From Membranipora membranacea (Eukaryota; Bryozoa; Gymnolaemata; Cheilostomatida; Membraniporidae), in assembly GCA_914767715.1 (NCBI GenBank), contig OU612070.1, positions 27,764,025 through 27,828,024 on the forward strand: a DNA stretch of 64,000 bases, given 5' to 3'. The number at the start of each line of letters is the position of its first letter. The first letter of the stretch is position 1. Both the position numbers and the translations under genes were made by a program. A model generated the notes under the pieces. The model was not told the origin of the DNA and did not search any database. It saw only the letters and a program-made list of their open reading frames with translations. Positions 1-12,722 of the stretch are shown here, in pieces.

Positions 1-360
1 TAGTATACATGGCTAGCGCTTTAACTTGAGGAAGAGGATTGCAATGTAGCTCAATGAAATTCAGTTTGATTCAATGTAATCCATCGATATGGCTTGACTG
101 TATTTCTTACACAAAAATTAAACCTTTAAAAATCTAAGCTAGAAGTTTTTTTTTTCGTTGTAGGTGGTATAATTTGGTAGGATGTAAACTTTGTATTAAC
201 ATTGTTTCCAAAGCAATAATAAGTTGAACTTTCTGTTATCTGTAAGAACTTAACACCTGATGCGATTTATTGTAATGTGTCTCTAACTCCTTGGTCAATC
301 CTTGCTTGCGGATCAAATTAATTCAAGCTCCAACAGACTGCATTTTTTAGTGCCTTCCCC
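1..360. other. non-coding flank
   Basis: No coding signal, RNA gene or repeat is recognisable here; the sequence is AT-rich and runs directly into the 15-bp minisatellite. Confidence 0.5.
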
Positions 361-840
361 TGAGAGATAACCCCTTGAGAGATAACCCCTTGAGAGATAA
401 CCCCTTGAGAGATAACCCCTTGAGAGATAACCCCTTGAGAGATAACCCCTTGAGAGATAACCCCTTGAGAGATAACCCCTTGAGAGATAACCCCCTGAGA
501 GATAACCCCCTGAGAGATAACCCCTTGAGAGATAACCCCTTGAGAGATAACCCCTTGAGAGATAACCCCTTGAGAGATAACCCCTTGAGAGATAACCCCC
601 TGAGAGATAACCCCCTGAGAGATAACCCCCTGAGAGATAACCCCTTGAGAGATAACCCCTTGAGAGATAACCCCTTGAGAGATAACCCCTTGAGAGATAA
701 CCCCCTGAGAGATAACCCCTTGAGAGATAACCCCTTGAGAGATAACCCCTTGAGAGATAACCCCCTGAGAGATAACCCCTTGAGAGAAAACCCCTTGAGA
801 GATAACCCCTTGAGAGATAACCCCTTGAGAGATAACCCCT
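361..840. repeat. 15-bp minisatellite, 32 copies
   Basis: The unit TGAGAGATAACCCCT is repeated 32 times without an indel. The main variation is a T/C change at the last base, and one unit (781-795) reads GAGAAAACC. Because 15 is a multiple of three, both strands stay open: the plus strand reads a repeated RDNPL and the minus strand a repeated RGYLS. The absence of indels and the near-identity point to recent expansion. I see no splice signal or start context that would make either reading a convincing protein. Confidence 0.97.
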
Positions 841-3011
841 TGATTGTAAATTATCCAATTACTATTGTCAGGATCACGGATGTAGTTTTGTATGTTTTCC
901 AGAAATGGAATGGTCGCTGGGCTTCATATTGGAATTTGTTGCATGATTGCGAGTTGGCTATTTTGGAGTTGTTGGTAATGGAAGGAATTGGAAGCGATGA
1001 CGCAGTGTGATACATTCGATGGTGAGTGTTTTCAAAACAGTTTTTTATTTAGAGTGCTTGCATCCCGAAATATTATATTTGTTATTCGGAGGATCATTGA
1101 ATAACCATGAATAATCAACATAAATTCAACTTATCATGGGAGGGGGAGTGGGTCCCAACCTCCCTGGCTGGAAGTAGCGTTATATTATCAACCACATCCC
1201 GGTCGAGGGAAGACAATGGATGGGGTTGATAACAAAATGCCACTACAAGCAGCGCTGGCAAACCTTTGAGCACTTAACCATTGTGAATGTAAAACATCTG
1301 GTACATGTCTCCTTTGTTGTTCAGGTGTCAGGAAGTAGGTTAATTTTCTGTACTCTATCATTAGAGTATGAAATCACTTATGTAGATGGCAACATACATT
1401 GATGACACTGCATATAGATACATATGTTGTACATTGATTTATTAGTAATTAAATTTGTTCCACCAGCATAAATACCTAGTATATAAACCCTTACTGACAG
1501 ATAAATGTGGAGTTTTGATAAATGCTGATACTTTAGCAGCAGTGTTGACATACATACATACAATTTCTTCATCCTACACAATTATCACACCATAGTACAT
1601 GCAATGAACCAAGCTCATTCGTAAATAATTATTGTACTCTAATTCTGCTCATCTCTGGCAGCGTAGTTAAGTTCAATGTGGTAGATTATGAAATACTACT
1701 ACCATCAACCCAGGCAACTTTTGAGCACTTAAACTACTGGCAGCCTGATGTTATTCAGCACCATAGAGTTATTATATACTATTATAACTCTATGTGCAGC
1801 AAACAGCTTGGTTGAGGTCGAGCAGGTATGTGGATTCATATTTTTGATGCTCCTTCTTTTCGATGTCACTTCCAACACTTTTTTCCACCTAAATCTCTGG
1901 GAAAAGTCCTCAAAATCTTTACTACGTAATCAAAAGTAAGCCAATCATCATTTATCCAGGCACGAGTGTCACTTTTAGAGTTCCTTTAAAAAAATCTTTA
2001 CTGAGTGCAGCTAAGATGTTTTCATAATGGTCTAGAAATAAGTCAATATTGCGGAGTTTGAGGACCAGAATCCTATTGGTTGTATTGTAAAAGTTGATTG
2101 TGTAGATTGATTTCAAAAGATATTGATGTTGAAATAGATGAATGTGCAACCAGTCCTGACCGATCCTTGTTGAGAACTTTCGCATCAACCTTTCAGTCAG
2201 CAATGATTGAAATCCGGATTTCATGTGTTCGTATGCCCCACGACTACTCATAATATCGACCTGAGAGTTTTTTGCCTCACCTTATTTTTTTATTTTACCT
2301 TTTAGTTTATGAGTTGTTTCAGTTGAGTTCTGTTGAGTTGATCGTTTTTTTTCTGTAGAGTATTTATCCTTTGTAGAAGATATGGAAGATCGTTGGTAGT
2401 CCAATCGCTGTCCTATTTCATTTTCTGGGCCAGAGCCCGATTGTTCTTCTATGCACTTTTTCTCATTTTTTCGACATTTTGAACAGTGAAATCAATTTTT
2501 TATCAGAGAGCTTGATTTATGTATAGGAACTGAAAAAAAACTTTTATAGTGCAGATGCCATGGCTGGCAAAAATTAGTCATCCATTTTGAGCACCTGTTC
2601 TTTGTATATAACACTATTTTGATCTAGGAAGCCATCATTAATAATGATAGGTGGGGCATGTGGTAGTTCCTTTTTTTGAATGCGGCTGCTTAGAATCAAC
2701 TGGAATTTATCTGTTGATTTATTTTGTTTATTTTGATTGCTCTGTTCTCCATATCAATCAAAACTCAGCATGTCCGTACACTCTAGAATAATTGTCTATC
2801 TGACTTACTGTCTCCAAAGCAGCACAAAAGTGGCCAAAGCAGATCAAACAGAACTTCATTGTCAGCTGGTATAACTCGGATCGAGTCAACCGAGTGAAAT
2901 ACTTTTGGATGTTTAGTTTTTTTTGTGTGTTCACTACGAGCATAGTAATTAATTAGTGATGTATTGAGCCAGCAAAAATGAAAATGAGCTGAGCCACTGA
3001 AATTTCCTTAA
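841..3011. other. non-coding stretch, no gene recognised
   Basis: Only short unconnected ORFs with no recognisable domain are present. The composition is AT-rich with T-runs. Nothing further can be supported. Confidence 0.4.
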
Positions 3012-3754
3012 AGAGGAACTTAACTTGAAATCCATATTTGCCCAAATTTGCCCAAATGTTCACAGTCATATAGAGTGTCATGTTCCAACTTTGGTCATGT
3101 GTGAAATTTCCCGCCTAGTGACATCACTCACCTCATACCTAGCAATTCATCAGAGCTGTGACATCACTCACCTGATCCTCATAGTATTGATTGTATCATG
3201 TGAATGATTCATAGATATTCATATAATATTTTCTCAGTAAATATAGTATTTTTTATTTTGATTTAAAAACTCTGTCATAATAGTGAGTATTTTAAATATA
3301 ATTAAACTAGTAATTACTGAAATATCTCAATAATAATACTATTTTGAATTTTGGTGGGCGGAGCTTGGAGTATGAATACTAAGCAGATTTAGTATGTGAA
3401 CTGTTTAGATGAGCAATAGAATGCATACTGACTCATGCTGGGGATATAATGCCCATTAAATTAGTGTGTGCGGTGAGCCATAAATAAATTGCCATACTGC
3501 TGCGAAATTACACTGCCTGCTTTGAATGAGACAGTACATATGGACCAGCAATATTTACTATCTTTGTACTGGAGTTGTCTGCTTTTTCCAATGATGTCAC
3601 TAATTATTGCTAATTTTAATTCTCCCAAAAAGAAGCTTTACATTGCACGGATTGAATTTTAATTTGCATAACATTCCTCCCCCATGTCCTAAGTATAGTG
3701 TGCAGTAAAATGAAGGTCCAAGGTTGATGCGTTCAATCTATGTTAAGTTCCTCT
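3012..3754. mobile_element. TIR element with TTAA target duplication
   Basis: The left end reads AGAGGAACTTAAC and the right end is its reverse complement GTTAAGTTCCTCT. Both ends are bordered by TTAA (3008-3011 and 3755-3758). A TTAA target duplication with short terminal inverted repeats is typical of piggyBac-type elements. The 743-bp interior has no transposase ORF, so this would be a non-autonomous copy. The superfamily is inferred only from the TSD. Confidence 0.65.
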
Positions 3755-4047
3755 TTAAATTCGGGTACGAGCCGGGTCGAGTCGAAAAGAGCGCGTGAAT
3801 TGGATTTACATTACAACTTCATAAGTTGATGTCCTACACTGTCTTGGTTTTACATCTAGGAAATTGCTTCTATGTCTACACTGATTTATTGAGTCATTGT
3901 TATTGAATTATTATTATTATGATATTTAATAATATTTGTTATTTATGTTTTACTGGGTTTCGAAATGCGGACATAAAACAATACTAAACCAGAAATGGAA
4001 AAAATTAAAAGCTGCTGTATCAGACAACTCTGGTTTGCTTTTCTTCC
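3755..4047. other. non-coding spacer
   Basis: AT-rich sequence between the TTAA element and the BED-finger fragment; no feature is seen. Confidence 0.4.
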
Positions 4048-4236
4048 TCACCACTCCAACTGCAAGGTCAATACCATGCTCCTCTCAAGATGTCTTCCCA
4101 TGCTGCTAGTGGATCCATGAGAGTATTGTAATTTAACTTCACACTTCAAGCATTGTACTTCCTGACTTCCATCTACTGCTGTGGAGTAGTCCCACACCTG
4201 ACTAGTTTTTCTTTTGTTGCTGCTTGCTGCACTCAT
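4048..4236 (-). pseudogene. BED zinc-finger N-terminus of hAT-type (ZBED) transposase, fragment
   Basis: The 62-codon minus-strand ORF begins with a Lys/Arg/Ser-rich stretch and carries a BED-type zinc finger: VWDYSTAVDG, then CLKC, then a Tyr-Ser-HGSTSSMGRHLER segment. In BED fingers the second zinc pair is HxxxH or HxxxC; here HLER is followed by SMV, so the final His appears lost or the frame is broken. BED fingers head hAT-family transposases and the ZBED proteins derived from them. No catalytic RNase H-like domain or hATC dimerisation domain follows, so this is a relic. It could instead be one exon of a ZBED gene, but no splice sites support that. Confidence 0.6.
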
Positions 4237-4306
4237 TGCCCTGTCTTGTCTTTGCCGAACAAAGCTAGCTTATGTATTTAACTGATGCCGATCAAAAGCA
4301 TCAAAA

Positions 4307-4332
4307 CACAGAGTAAGGATCCTTACTCTGTG
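4307..4332. repeat. perfect 26-bp palindrome
   Basis: CACAGAGTAAGGATCCTTACTCTGTG is its own reverse complement and is flanked on both sides by ATCAAAAC-like sequence. It may be the junction of two transposon ends or a hairpin; no function can be assigned. Confidence 0.85.
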
Positions 4333-5130
4333 ATCAAAACAAACTTCAAACTTTAAAGTGCCAATACCTAATATGTAACACATACATTGTGGAATCGAGA
4401 CCGTGCCCGGTTGTGGTTGTGGTCAACTAACCTGTGACCAATAACCCTGGTGCGGGTAGATATATCGAACCACAAAAAATGATAAGCCCATTATCCAGAC
4501 AGGACATTACTACATACATAATATGAAGTTGAGACCCATGAAGATGCAGCACCACTATCACATCCTCAACGGCAAGGTTTTACTGAACTGCTTGGTCGAT
4601 AATAGCTGAATGCTGGATCAGCCACCAGGTAATCAGCTCCACTGTTCCCACCCTCTGGGTGCTCGTCCTGGTACATAGGGCCTTGATGCTGAGTCTGCCT
4701 CTCAGTATCATTACTTGTAATCAATCAGTAAGTTGTCGCATCAACTGTGAGGTTAGGGTGCACAATCCAAAATCATATCTGCATTGTGTTCAAAAACATC
4801 ATAAAAATAAAGTGACATTTTATTGCACAATCAACCTATTGGGTCACCTCAAGATTGATTTTTGTCTAAACATTTTAATGGCAGCATATCTCATGCTGAA
4901 CAACTGTTTGTCGGAATGCAAAAAATAAAAATGTTTTGTGTTAGTTCTGTATAGCCATGTTCGGAAAGGTTCTTTTTGAAAATAATCGGTGGTTGATTGA
5001 CACTCCGCAGATTATGGTTTCATAGTGAATACTAGTGTTGTTGATTCTTCTAATGTTTTTTGGACATGTTTTAACGTTTAAAGTACAAAGTAAATATTAC
5101 CAGCTCAATTAACTAACAATTCCTACCATT
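4333..5130. other. non-coding stretch
   Basis: No recognised gene. The 89-codon plus-strand ORF at 4659-4928 has no recognisable domain and no splice context. Confidence 0.35.
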
Positions 5131-6123
5131 GAATGATTAATAACAGTGACACGAAAATATGACGCACTATTAAATTATGGCAAGAAATATTAAAAAGTGC
5201 AAATAGTATCATCAAAATTTAAATAAAATAACATTAGAGGTTTCAACAGGTGGCATGTAAACAGGCAATCACTGAATGGTGTGACATGAGTGTGCCATAT
5301 ATTAAAATGTTATATCTGGAATAACCAGTAAAATAATTTGTATAACACAATCTGTAAGCTTTCATCGTTCATACTGTATTTTTACTCCATCAATGGATCA
5401 GAGTTAGAGGCGCTTTCTGTCAGTGACAGATGAGATGTTCTGTTAGTTCAGCAGTGCAGGGCTATCTTGTTCTCTGCGACCCTATGATTCTGTTTGCCAG
5501 ATTGTTTCGTGATGTTTCTTCTCTTGCTTTATCTCATCAATATGTGACTCAACTATATTGTCAGTCTGCAAACAGGTTCATTTCGAGGGATGGTAGTATT
5601 TCTCTCAATAGAGGTTTTGAATTCTTTCACAGTTACGATGAGATATTGTCATCATCTGCAGGACTTACGAGAGTTTTTTTTGTCCATCATAGCTAGAATG
5701 GGATTATGAAAAATATGGACAGAGAGAGCAGTATTTGTTGGTGCTATTTACCATTTACTTACAACTCTTTGATTTTTCGTCTTTATTGAAACCAAACGGC
5801 AAGCAGTCTTCAAAATGATTACGGCAGTCATTAAAATGTATTAAAAATAGTCAAACCTCAGTGATACATTACTACTGATTTTCTGTTAAAGTTTTACAGT
5901 GTATATATAAGTGATGATGATGACAAGTCCTAGTGATAATAGTGCTAGATGTATTCATTTACATCATCGCCATCCTTTGATAATAATCCACAATAAATAA
6001 TGGTTATTAAATAATTCATTCAATAATTAATACATATTTTGATTATTATAAACAATTAATACACTTAATAATGGTGAATAAAAGTCAAAAACTTTTCCGT
6101 ATGTACGTAACCAGCCATTTTTT

Positions 6124-6435
6124 CTACAAATACAAGATATTGTAGTTCAAGCTCTCCTGTTTAAAAGATAGCACAGACAAAGTCATTGGTAAAAGTTTGT
6201 CAAATTTAGTTTTAGAAAATGTAAAAACATGTTTGCGAAGAGTCAGACTGTTGCTAGGGTGTTCAATAAGTGTCTCTTCAATGCTGTTAAGCGTTTCTGC
6301 TCGAGTTTTACACTGGCCTGAAATGAAACAACAAAATAATGAGATATCTTCATGATGAACCGTCGTAATAATAATAATCAAAAAATAATAATAATTATAA
6401 TAATGATGATACAGTTGCCTGAAATGGAAAGACAA
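6124..6435 (-). pseudogene. exon-like module, copy 1 (unrecognised gene)
   Basis: A conserved reading starts after an acceptor-like CAG, with sequence around KTRAETLNSIEETLIEHP, and runs to LSVLSFKQ, where sister copies (near 7.9 and 15.9 kb) continue with GTTAGC, a weak donor. This copy reads GGAGAG there instead, so the donor is lost and the frame runs on to a stop. No domain is recognised. Polar, Thr/Ser/Lys-rich content would fit an intracellular tail or linker. Confidence 0.35.
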
Positions 6436-6730
6436 AGGAGATATCCTTTAGAAGAACCGCTGCCCATAGTAATGGTAATAGACGTATTCATATACGTCAT
6501 CATTGTCCCTCGTCTTCACCTCCCTGTGTACTTGAAGTTAGCTCCAAAGGAAAATAGAAGTGGTCTGATAAAAAGCTGTTGTTCAAATTTCATCTTGTCA
6601 GAATGTTTTGCGTTAATAGGCACATCTAAAAAGTATTACAATCTCTCTATAAGTTACGATGATGACAAGTCCTAGTGATAATATTAATAGCCTTATTCAT
6701 TGACATCATCGCCATCGTATAATAGTTATA
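6340..6730 (-). pseudogene. exon-like module with DDVYEYV motif
   Basis: On the minus strand this block reads a KTRDNDDVYEYVYYHYY-like segment (near 6490), and a second block (near 6700) reads a GDDVNEY-type segment. The same acidic-Tyr motif recurs near 5955, 8340, 15830 and 16510. Motifs of the form YxxV in acidic context are common SH2-binding sites in receptor tails; that function is only inferred. Frames are interrupted in several copies. Confidence 0.35.
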
Positions 6731-8268
6731 GTCCACAAAGTTGATGGAAGTCAAATATGTACATCACCAGGCTTTTTATTACAGATAACAAATAACAGAT
6801 ATCAAGCTATCCTGTTTAAAGGATGGCTTGGAAAAAGTCATCGGAAAGGTGTGACAAATTTAGTAAATTAAATATAAAATGCTCATTGACAATCCCTTCC
6901 CACTATATTGGGTCATAGCAAGTCGGTCTCACTTGAAACAAGCGTTGGCAATTTTTGGGTCCTTTTTGGTCAATCACGGCCCTCCCTTCACATTCCTGTG
7001 TACATAGTGTTGGATATAAAGGAAAATACAGGTGGTGTGATTCAGAAACTGTTGTTCATGTCAGGCCTGCGCCTATTGACTTTTTTCAAACATTATAATG
7101 GCAGCGAATCTCGTACTAGACGTTACTAACAAGTGAATGACTTATATCAATCATTCAATGACACAATATTGTGACACATAATTAAATTATGGCATGACAA
7201 ATTAATGTGAGCTTTCATCGTTCATACTGTTTTTTTACTCCATCAATGGATCAGAGTTAGAGGCACTCTCTGTCAGAGGCAGATTAGATGTTCTATTACT
7301 TCAGCAGTTCGGGGTGATGTCGTTCTTTACAACCTATGCCATGCTGTTTGCCAGATTGTTTTCAATATAAGCTAAACACTTAGGCAGATGTTTCTTCTCT
7401 TGCTTTCTTCCATCAAGCTGTGACTCTGCATTGTACATGGATTATCAGTCTGCAAATAGGTTTTCTTGCAGTAGAGATCATTTTGACTTCCTTTACAGCT
7501 ACATTAGGTCACTGTTATCATCTATAGGATTAACCTTTAGTCTCTGTCCATTATAGCTAGTACAACATTATCACAAAATTTTGACAGAGTTTCTTCATCA
7601 CGTCTGTGACCCCTCATGGAAAATATTGTTCTAAATGATCACAGTAGTGAATAAAATGAATTAAAAAAACAAATGAACCTCGGTAATACAGCTACCGATC
7701 TTTCGGTGGAGTTTTTACAACGGATCTATCGCTGACAATAATGAAGTTGATGCGGTGTTGGATATTCATAATACTTGTTCGTATTCATGTTGTCAGTCTA
7801 CAATGTCGATAGACTTAACAAGTCTTGCTTATATGTACATAACCAGGAATTTTCTATAATAAAAATGAAATGTCGATGCATGGTTCAAGCTAACCTGTTT
7901 AAAAGATAGCACTGAGTTAAATACCGGTGATGGCGGAAATAGTCATGGGTAAAGGTGTGTCAAATGCAGAAAGGGGAAATGACACTTGACATATGTTTGT
8001 AAAGAATGTGAAGTCAGCCTGTTCTTAGGGTGTTCAGTATAATATACATGTCTCATCAATAATTTAGTTAAGTTTTTCTGTTTTCGTTTGAACAAAGCCA
8101 TAATGATTCAGCAAAAAGAAGAAATTTTCAGAGAGAATTTTTTTGTTGCTGCTTGCCAAGACAAAGCCACACACAACGAGATGGAGTCAGTCTGTTGTTA
8201 GGGTGTTCAATTAAAGTCTCATCGATGTTGTTAACTGCTGAGTTTTTGCTCGAGATTTTCAATGGCCT

Positions 8269-8463
8269 TTAACGGAAAGAAAAATGAGTTATCCATACCG
8301 ATGATGTACCGTCGTTATAATAAGAGTACACGTATCCATATACGTCATCATCGGCCCTCGTTTTTACCTCCCTGTGTACTATAGTGTTGGCTACAAAGGG
8401 AAATAGAGGTGATGTGATAAAAAGCTGTTGATCATGTTCTATTAAAACATGTAATGGCAGCAA
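8269..8463 (-). pseudogene. exon-like module with DDVYGYV motif, copy at 8.3 kb
   Basis: The 64-codon minus-strand frame holds ADDDVYGYVYSYY and ends next to an AAAG acceptor-like site. It is nearly identical to the copy at 16449-16643, which has only a few substitutions. No known family is recognised. Confidence 0.35.
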
Positions 8464-9885
8464 ATCTCATCATAGAGGAAAGTTATTGGTCATGACAACA
8501 GTTTGGTCAAAATAGCCTACTAGAAAATATAAAATATTTGCGTTATTAGCCATTTACATAAAGGTTCATATTGAACAAATCTAGAAATTATTAAAAGCAT
8601 TTAAATACTGGTAGTATTACAACTGGCTCAAATTTAGTTTGTGCATCACATAAGCTCTCCTTTATATGTAGGAAAATAGAGCAGCAGTTCATGGCCCATT
8701 GATACTGCTTCCTGAAATTAAATAAAAATAAACAAGTTAGAGACCCTGTCATCCTGATCTACATTATCAAACGATTCCTCTTTTTTACTTATTGAAGATG
8801 ACAGCATTGACCCCAGTCACTTGCCACTCATTGAAGCTTGACATGGACTTCCACATGGTAGGATTAAAAATAATTCATTCCCAAAGCATCATGTAAACAC
8901 CTCTTCTGGATGATTGTGTTGTCATATCTAACCCCTGGGCCTGCGAAGGGTAAGGTGTTGAGCGCTTATGGCGTTAGTGTGATGCCTTTGTTTTGCCTTG
9001 ATGTTTTGCTATTCAGCCTCCAGCATGCCCGTGTACTGTATATCAAGTTGGGTATGATAGTCCCTCAAGTTAGCAGTCTGGTAGTCCATTGGTGATGTAA
9101 TGTACCTGTAGATGAGGTAGCAGCCCATAAGGATGAGGATAATATTGGAGCATGCGTTATTAATGTTAATTGGAGTCTTAATAATAATTATGGGCATCAT
9201 CCTAAAAATATACGTCAGCCTTACCATAGCATTGTCTGGCGGCCTATGTTGACATATCTAACCCCAGTGCTGCAGAGGGAAAAGTGTTGAGTGTCTCTGA
9301 TGTCTTCGCTATTATCCTTGATGATATTGTTCAGCCTGAAGGATAAGTCAGTGCATGTGGAATTAATATAAAAATTGAATAAATTATAATAAATAAATGA
9401 ATAAATTATTGTGGATTAGTTAGTTGTGTTAGAATATCCAATCCCTGATGCTGTGAAAGACGGTGTATAGTGCCTTGAAAGTTTGGTTTGATGTCTTCAT
9501 TTGTGCTCCAGAGTCATAGTAGGAGGATGGTTAATATTGGGAGGTCATGGTGTTAGCCGTGTCATGCTAATGCTAGGTAGATGTTCAGGAAAGTGATCAT
9601 AGATAGGCCTTCGATATGGTCATCTGTATCGGCACCCAGTGGGCTGTGCTGAAGATAGTCCTGTCAAAATGAAGTGAGTGTGTTGACATGCGCCTAATAA
9701 ACAATTTGGTCTCAGCCAAGACATGCACTCTGCCTGCTTAAAACTCATCTAGTATTGAGCATTGATGTGGCCATCAAGCAAAATCTACCACATAGGGATA
9801 AAATAGGAAGATAGTTAATGAATAGTTATGAATATATTAATAAATTGGTCAACATCTTTGCGGTAAGTAATAACTCTTGCCTTAC

Positions 9886-10285
9886 CAAAGCATTGACTGC
9901 TGGTGTCCCATTGGGTTGAGGATACACATCCAACCCTTGGGGATGAGGAGGCGACAGAGTTGAGCGTTGGCAATTAATAAGAAGTTTCCAACACTGTCCA
10001 TCTGGCTATTGTTCAGCTTCTGGCATATTTGTATACTGCATTTCATGCTGTATCAGGACGCCCATCGTAGTGGCAGTCTGACAGTCCATTGGGTAGCCCA
10101 TGGCATGCTGCTGATGCTGACCTGGAGGCTGGCTACTGGCGGTTCCTGATGCAAGCGGTGTTACACTAAAGCTAGATGGAGATCAGGATAGTGATCAGTA
10201 TCCTGAGCGATCACAGGTAGTACATCAATGTGGTTGGGCGGGCCCATCATGGTCATCTGCATCGACATCGGGTGGGCCGTACAAA
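9886..10285 (-). pseudogene. Pro/Gln-rich exon copy (9.9 kb)
   Basis: Reading on the minus strand gives segments such as PLASGTASSQPPGQHQQ, MGYPMDCQTATTMG and MPEAEQ. A TAG stop follows, and after it comes a PDGQCWKLL...SPPHPQG segment ending at TTG|GTAAGG, a good donor. The sister copy at 17.85-18.24 kb reads CAG in place of that TAG, so the stop is private to this copy. Pro/Gln/Tyr-rich low-complexity content suggests a cytoplasmic or linker region. Confidence 0.45.
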
Positions 10286-10686
10286 AATAAGTACAAAATA
10301 AAGTGATTGATTTTTTCTTAATAATGTATTTTACTCATCTTAATGTAGGATCTAGCTCCTATTACTAACACAACTGTTGACTTATAACTCATTTATATAA
10401 CATATCTAGAAGTCATTCTTTTGCTTGAAAGGCTTCATGAACTATGATTTTTCCATCAATAAACTTTGTCTGATTTTACCATATTAAAGCAAATATAAAA
10501 ATAATATCCAAGTTAGTTCTGCGCTTTTCCTAAATAAGCCTATACACTCACTCATCAGGTTTGACAATCAGCTGACTACTATGAGCTTTAATAACCTTTA
10601 GGGTAGACCTAGCCATCGGGCGAAGTATAAAATATAATGACTGAACTAGATAATCGTTAGCTTATTCTGTGTATAGATTGACTCAC

Positions 10687-10813
10687 CTCGAGCTCCTGCA
10701 GATACTGGTGGTAGACCAGATTCTTGAGCCGTTTTACTACCTCAGATTGATAGTCAGTGGTGCTACCGATTTTTGTGCTGCGCTTCAGACCACATGCAGA
10801 CGACGAGATGCCC
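10687..10813 (-). pseudogene. STKIGSTTDYQ exon cassette, copy 1
   Basis: The cassette ends at CTCGAG|GTGAGTC, a strong donor, and contains KRSTKIGSTTDYQ. An internal deletion relative to copies 2 and 4 shifts the downstream frame to EVVKRLKNLVYHQYLQELE. The upstream border reads ATG|GGCATC where copies 2 and 4 have an AG acceptor, so the acceptor is lost. Confidence 0.5.
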
Positions 10814-10963
10814 ATGATGAGTATTTGGCATTAAAAACATAATATTTGATATAATTATTGCAAGTATGAAGACATATCAGAGATCTAGGACTGTGCAAAG
10901 AGTAAAATATATAAAAACTGAAATATTTCCTCAATATTTAATTTTGTGTATATGTTGACACAC

Positions 10964-11119
10964 CTCGAGCTCCTGCAGATACTGGTGGTTGACCAGATTG
11001 TTGAGCTGTTTTACTTCCTCTGCAAAGTAGACTTGCATCGTCACTGCTTACCAATTGATAGCCAGTTGCGCTACTGATTTTCGTGCTGCGCTTCACACCA
11101 CATGTAGCCAACAAGTTGC
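10964..11119 (-). CDS. STKISSATGYQ exon cassette, copy 2 (open, both splice sites kept)
   Basis: The 156-nt cassette lies between ACTCCTTACAG| and |GTGTGTC. Phase-1 entry and phase-1 exit make it a symmetrical exon, one that can be duplicated or skipped without changing frame. It reads without a stop: NLLATCGVKRSTKISS, then YQLVSSDDASLLCRGSKTAQ, then PPVSAGAR. Symmetry explains how the cassette could multiply within a gene. The LLGRGSKTAxxSGLxP segment of this cassette family bears a faint resemblance to calponin-type repeats (LQxGxxKxAxxxGM), which I do not rely on. Whether it is transcribed is unknown. Confidence 0.45.
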
Positions 11120-11410
11120 CTGTAAGGAGTGTTTGATGTTTGTAATATAAAATTTAATATATTTATTGTTAGTATTTATTTTATTCTTAGATCAGGGCTG
11201 TGCAAAGAGTGAATTATAATAATTGAATGATAGACTTGATTGCTTATCAGATTGACACACCACTGTAATATACTTAATTTGTCTTGAAGATCAGGAAGTG
11301 ATCCGTATCCTAACTGTCCATCAATGTGGGTGAGCAGGGTCATCATGGTCATTCGTATGAGCTTGATAAAAACCTTGGGGTAGTCCTAGCCATTGGGCAA
11401 ATTATAAAAT

Positions 11411-11543
11411 CCAGATTCCGGAGCCGCAGTTTTACTACCTCTGCTTAGTAGTACTGTAGCATCGTCACTGTTATCTGATTGATAGTCAGTGTTGCTACTG
11501 ATTTTTGTGCTGCTCTTCAGATCACATGAAGCCAGCAAATTGC
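11411..11543 (-). pseudogene. STKISSNTDYQ exon cassette, copy 3 (3'-truncated)
   Basis: The frame is open through NLLASCDLKSSTKISS and VLLSRGSKTAAPESG, but the last ~25 nt and the donor are missing, and the acceptor AG has become ATG. It cannot be spliced as a normal internal exon. Confidence 0.5.
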
Positions 11544-12112
11544 CCATAATGGGTCTTTGATGTTTAAACCATTAAATTTTGATGTATTATGTTTATTTCT
11601 GCGATGATTTACATAGTGCTGATATCTTGTAAAGAAACACACTGTGTGCTTTCAATTTGATATTATTGTGAATACACAGGGCGAGTTGTGATTGTCAAAA
11701 TGCCAATTGTAACATTATCCATTTAAGCATAAAGAATGGGGTTGTGTTTTTCGGAGTAATCTCCCTTGATTGTTTACAGATGAGACCATACTTTTGCAAA
11801 GTTTTATATAAGCCATAAAGGAAGCAGATGGGACCTTTTGTTGTAAAAACTCCTTGGTTTCTGCTAATTACAATTGATTTTTTTTTCGGTAATTTAAGAA
11901 TCTGACCTGTATGCTGAGATAAAAAAGTATTGAACAATCTTATTTTTTAATACAATTAAAATTAAATAATAATACATTTAAATTATAAAAACCTGATCAA
12001 TCGCAATGAAATTCAGTGTCAGGAAGGAAGGTGTCATGAAATATACAGCTAAATTTGTTTTGCAAAAAAATTCCATATATATATATTTAGTTATTGTATT
12101 AAATATAGAATT

Positions 12113-12320
12113 GATAGCCCATTGGGCAGCCCATGGCACGCTGCTGATGCTGACCTGGATGTTGGCTACTGGCAGTTACTGATACTAGCGGTGGTACACT
12201 AAAGCTAGCTAGGATCAGGAGATCAGGTATCTTGAGCGATCACATTTAGTTCATCAATGTGGGTGGGTGGACTCATCATAGTCATCGGTATCGGCATCGG
12301 GTTGGCTGTACCGAAGGCTA
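12113..12320 (-). pseudogene. Pro/Met-rich exon copy (12.1 kb)
   Basis: The minus strand reads MPIPMTMMSPPTHIDELN, then VIAQDT followed by a stop. A second frame then carries SVTASSQHPGQHQQRAMG. It is homologous to the copies near 10.0, 13.1, 14.9, 18.1, 21.6 and 23.2 kb. A small indel breaks the frame. Confidence 0.4.
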
Positions 12321-12722
12321 TCCCCTTGTCAAATTAAAGTGATAGATTTTTTCTTAAAAAATGTATTTTACTCATCTTAAAGTAGGAGTTATAGTCTATT
12401 ACTAACGCAACTGTTGACTTATATCTGATTAATATACCATAACTACAAATCTATTCTTTTGTTTGAATTGAAATGGCTCCATAAACTGAGATTCTTTCCA
12501 TCAGTAAAATCAATGTCTGATTCTAGCAACCCAGCTAAAGCAAATATAAAAATAATATCTAAGTTAGTTCTGCCCTTTTCCTAAAAGAGCCTATTCGCCC
12601 GCTCATCAGGTTTGACAAACAGCTGTCTACTATGAACTTAAAAACCCTTTGTGAATAGACCTAACCATTTGGCAAATGAACTAGTTCATTGTTAGCTTTG
12701 TTGTGTGTAAAGATTGACTCAC

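Noticed and set aside
313-1010. Two long ORFs on opposite strands over the minisatellite
   Set aside because: They are open only because the 15-bp unit has no stop in those frames; no start context, splice site or unique coding sequence supports them.
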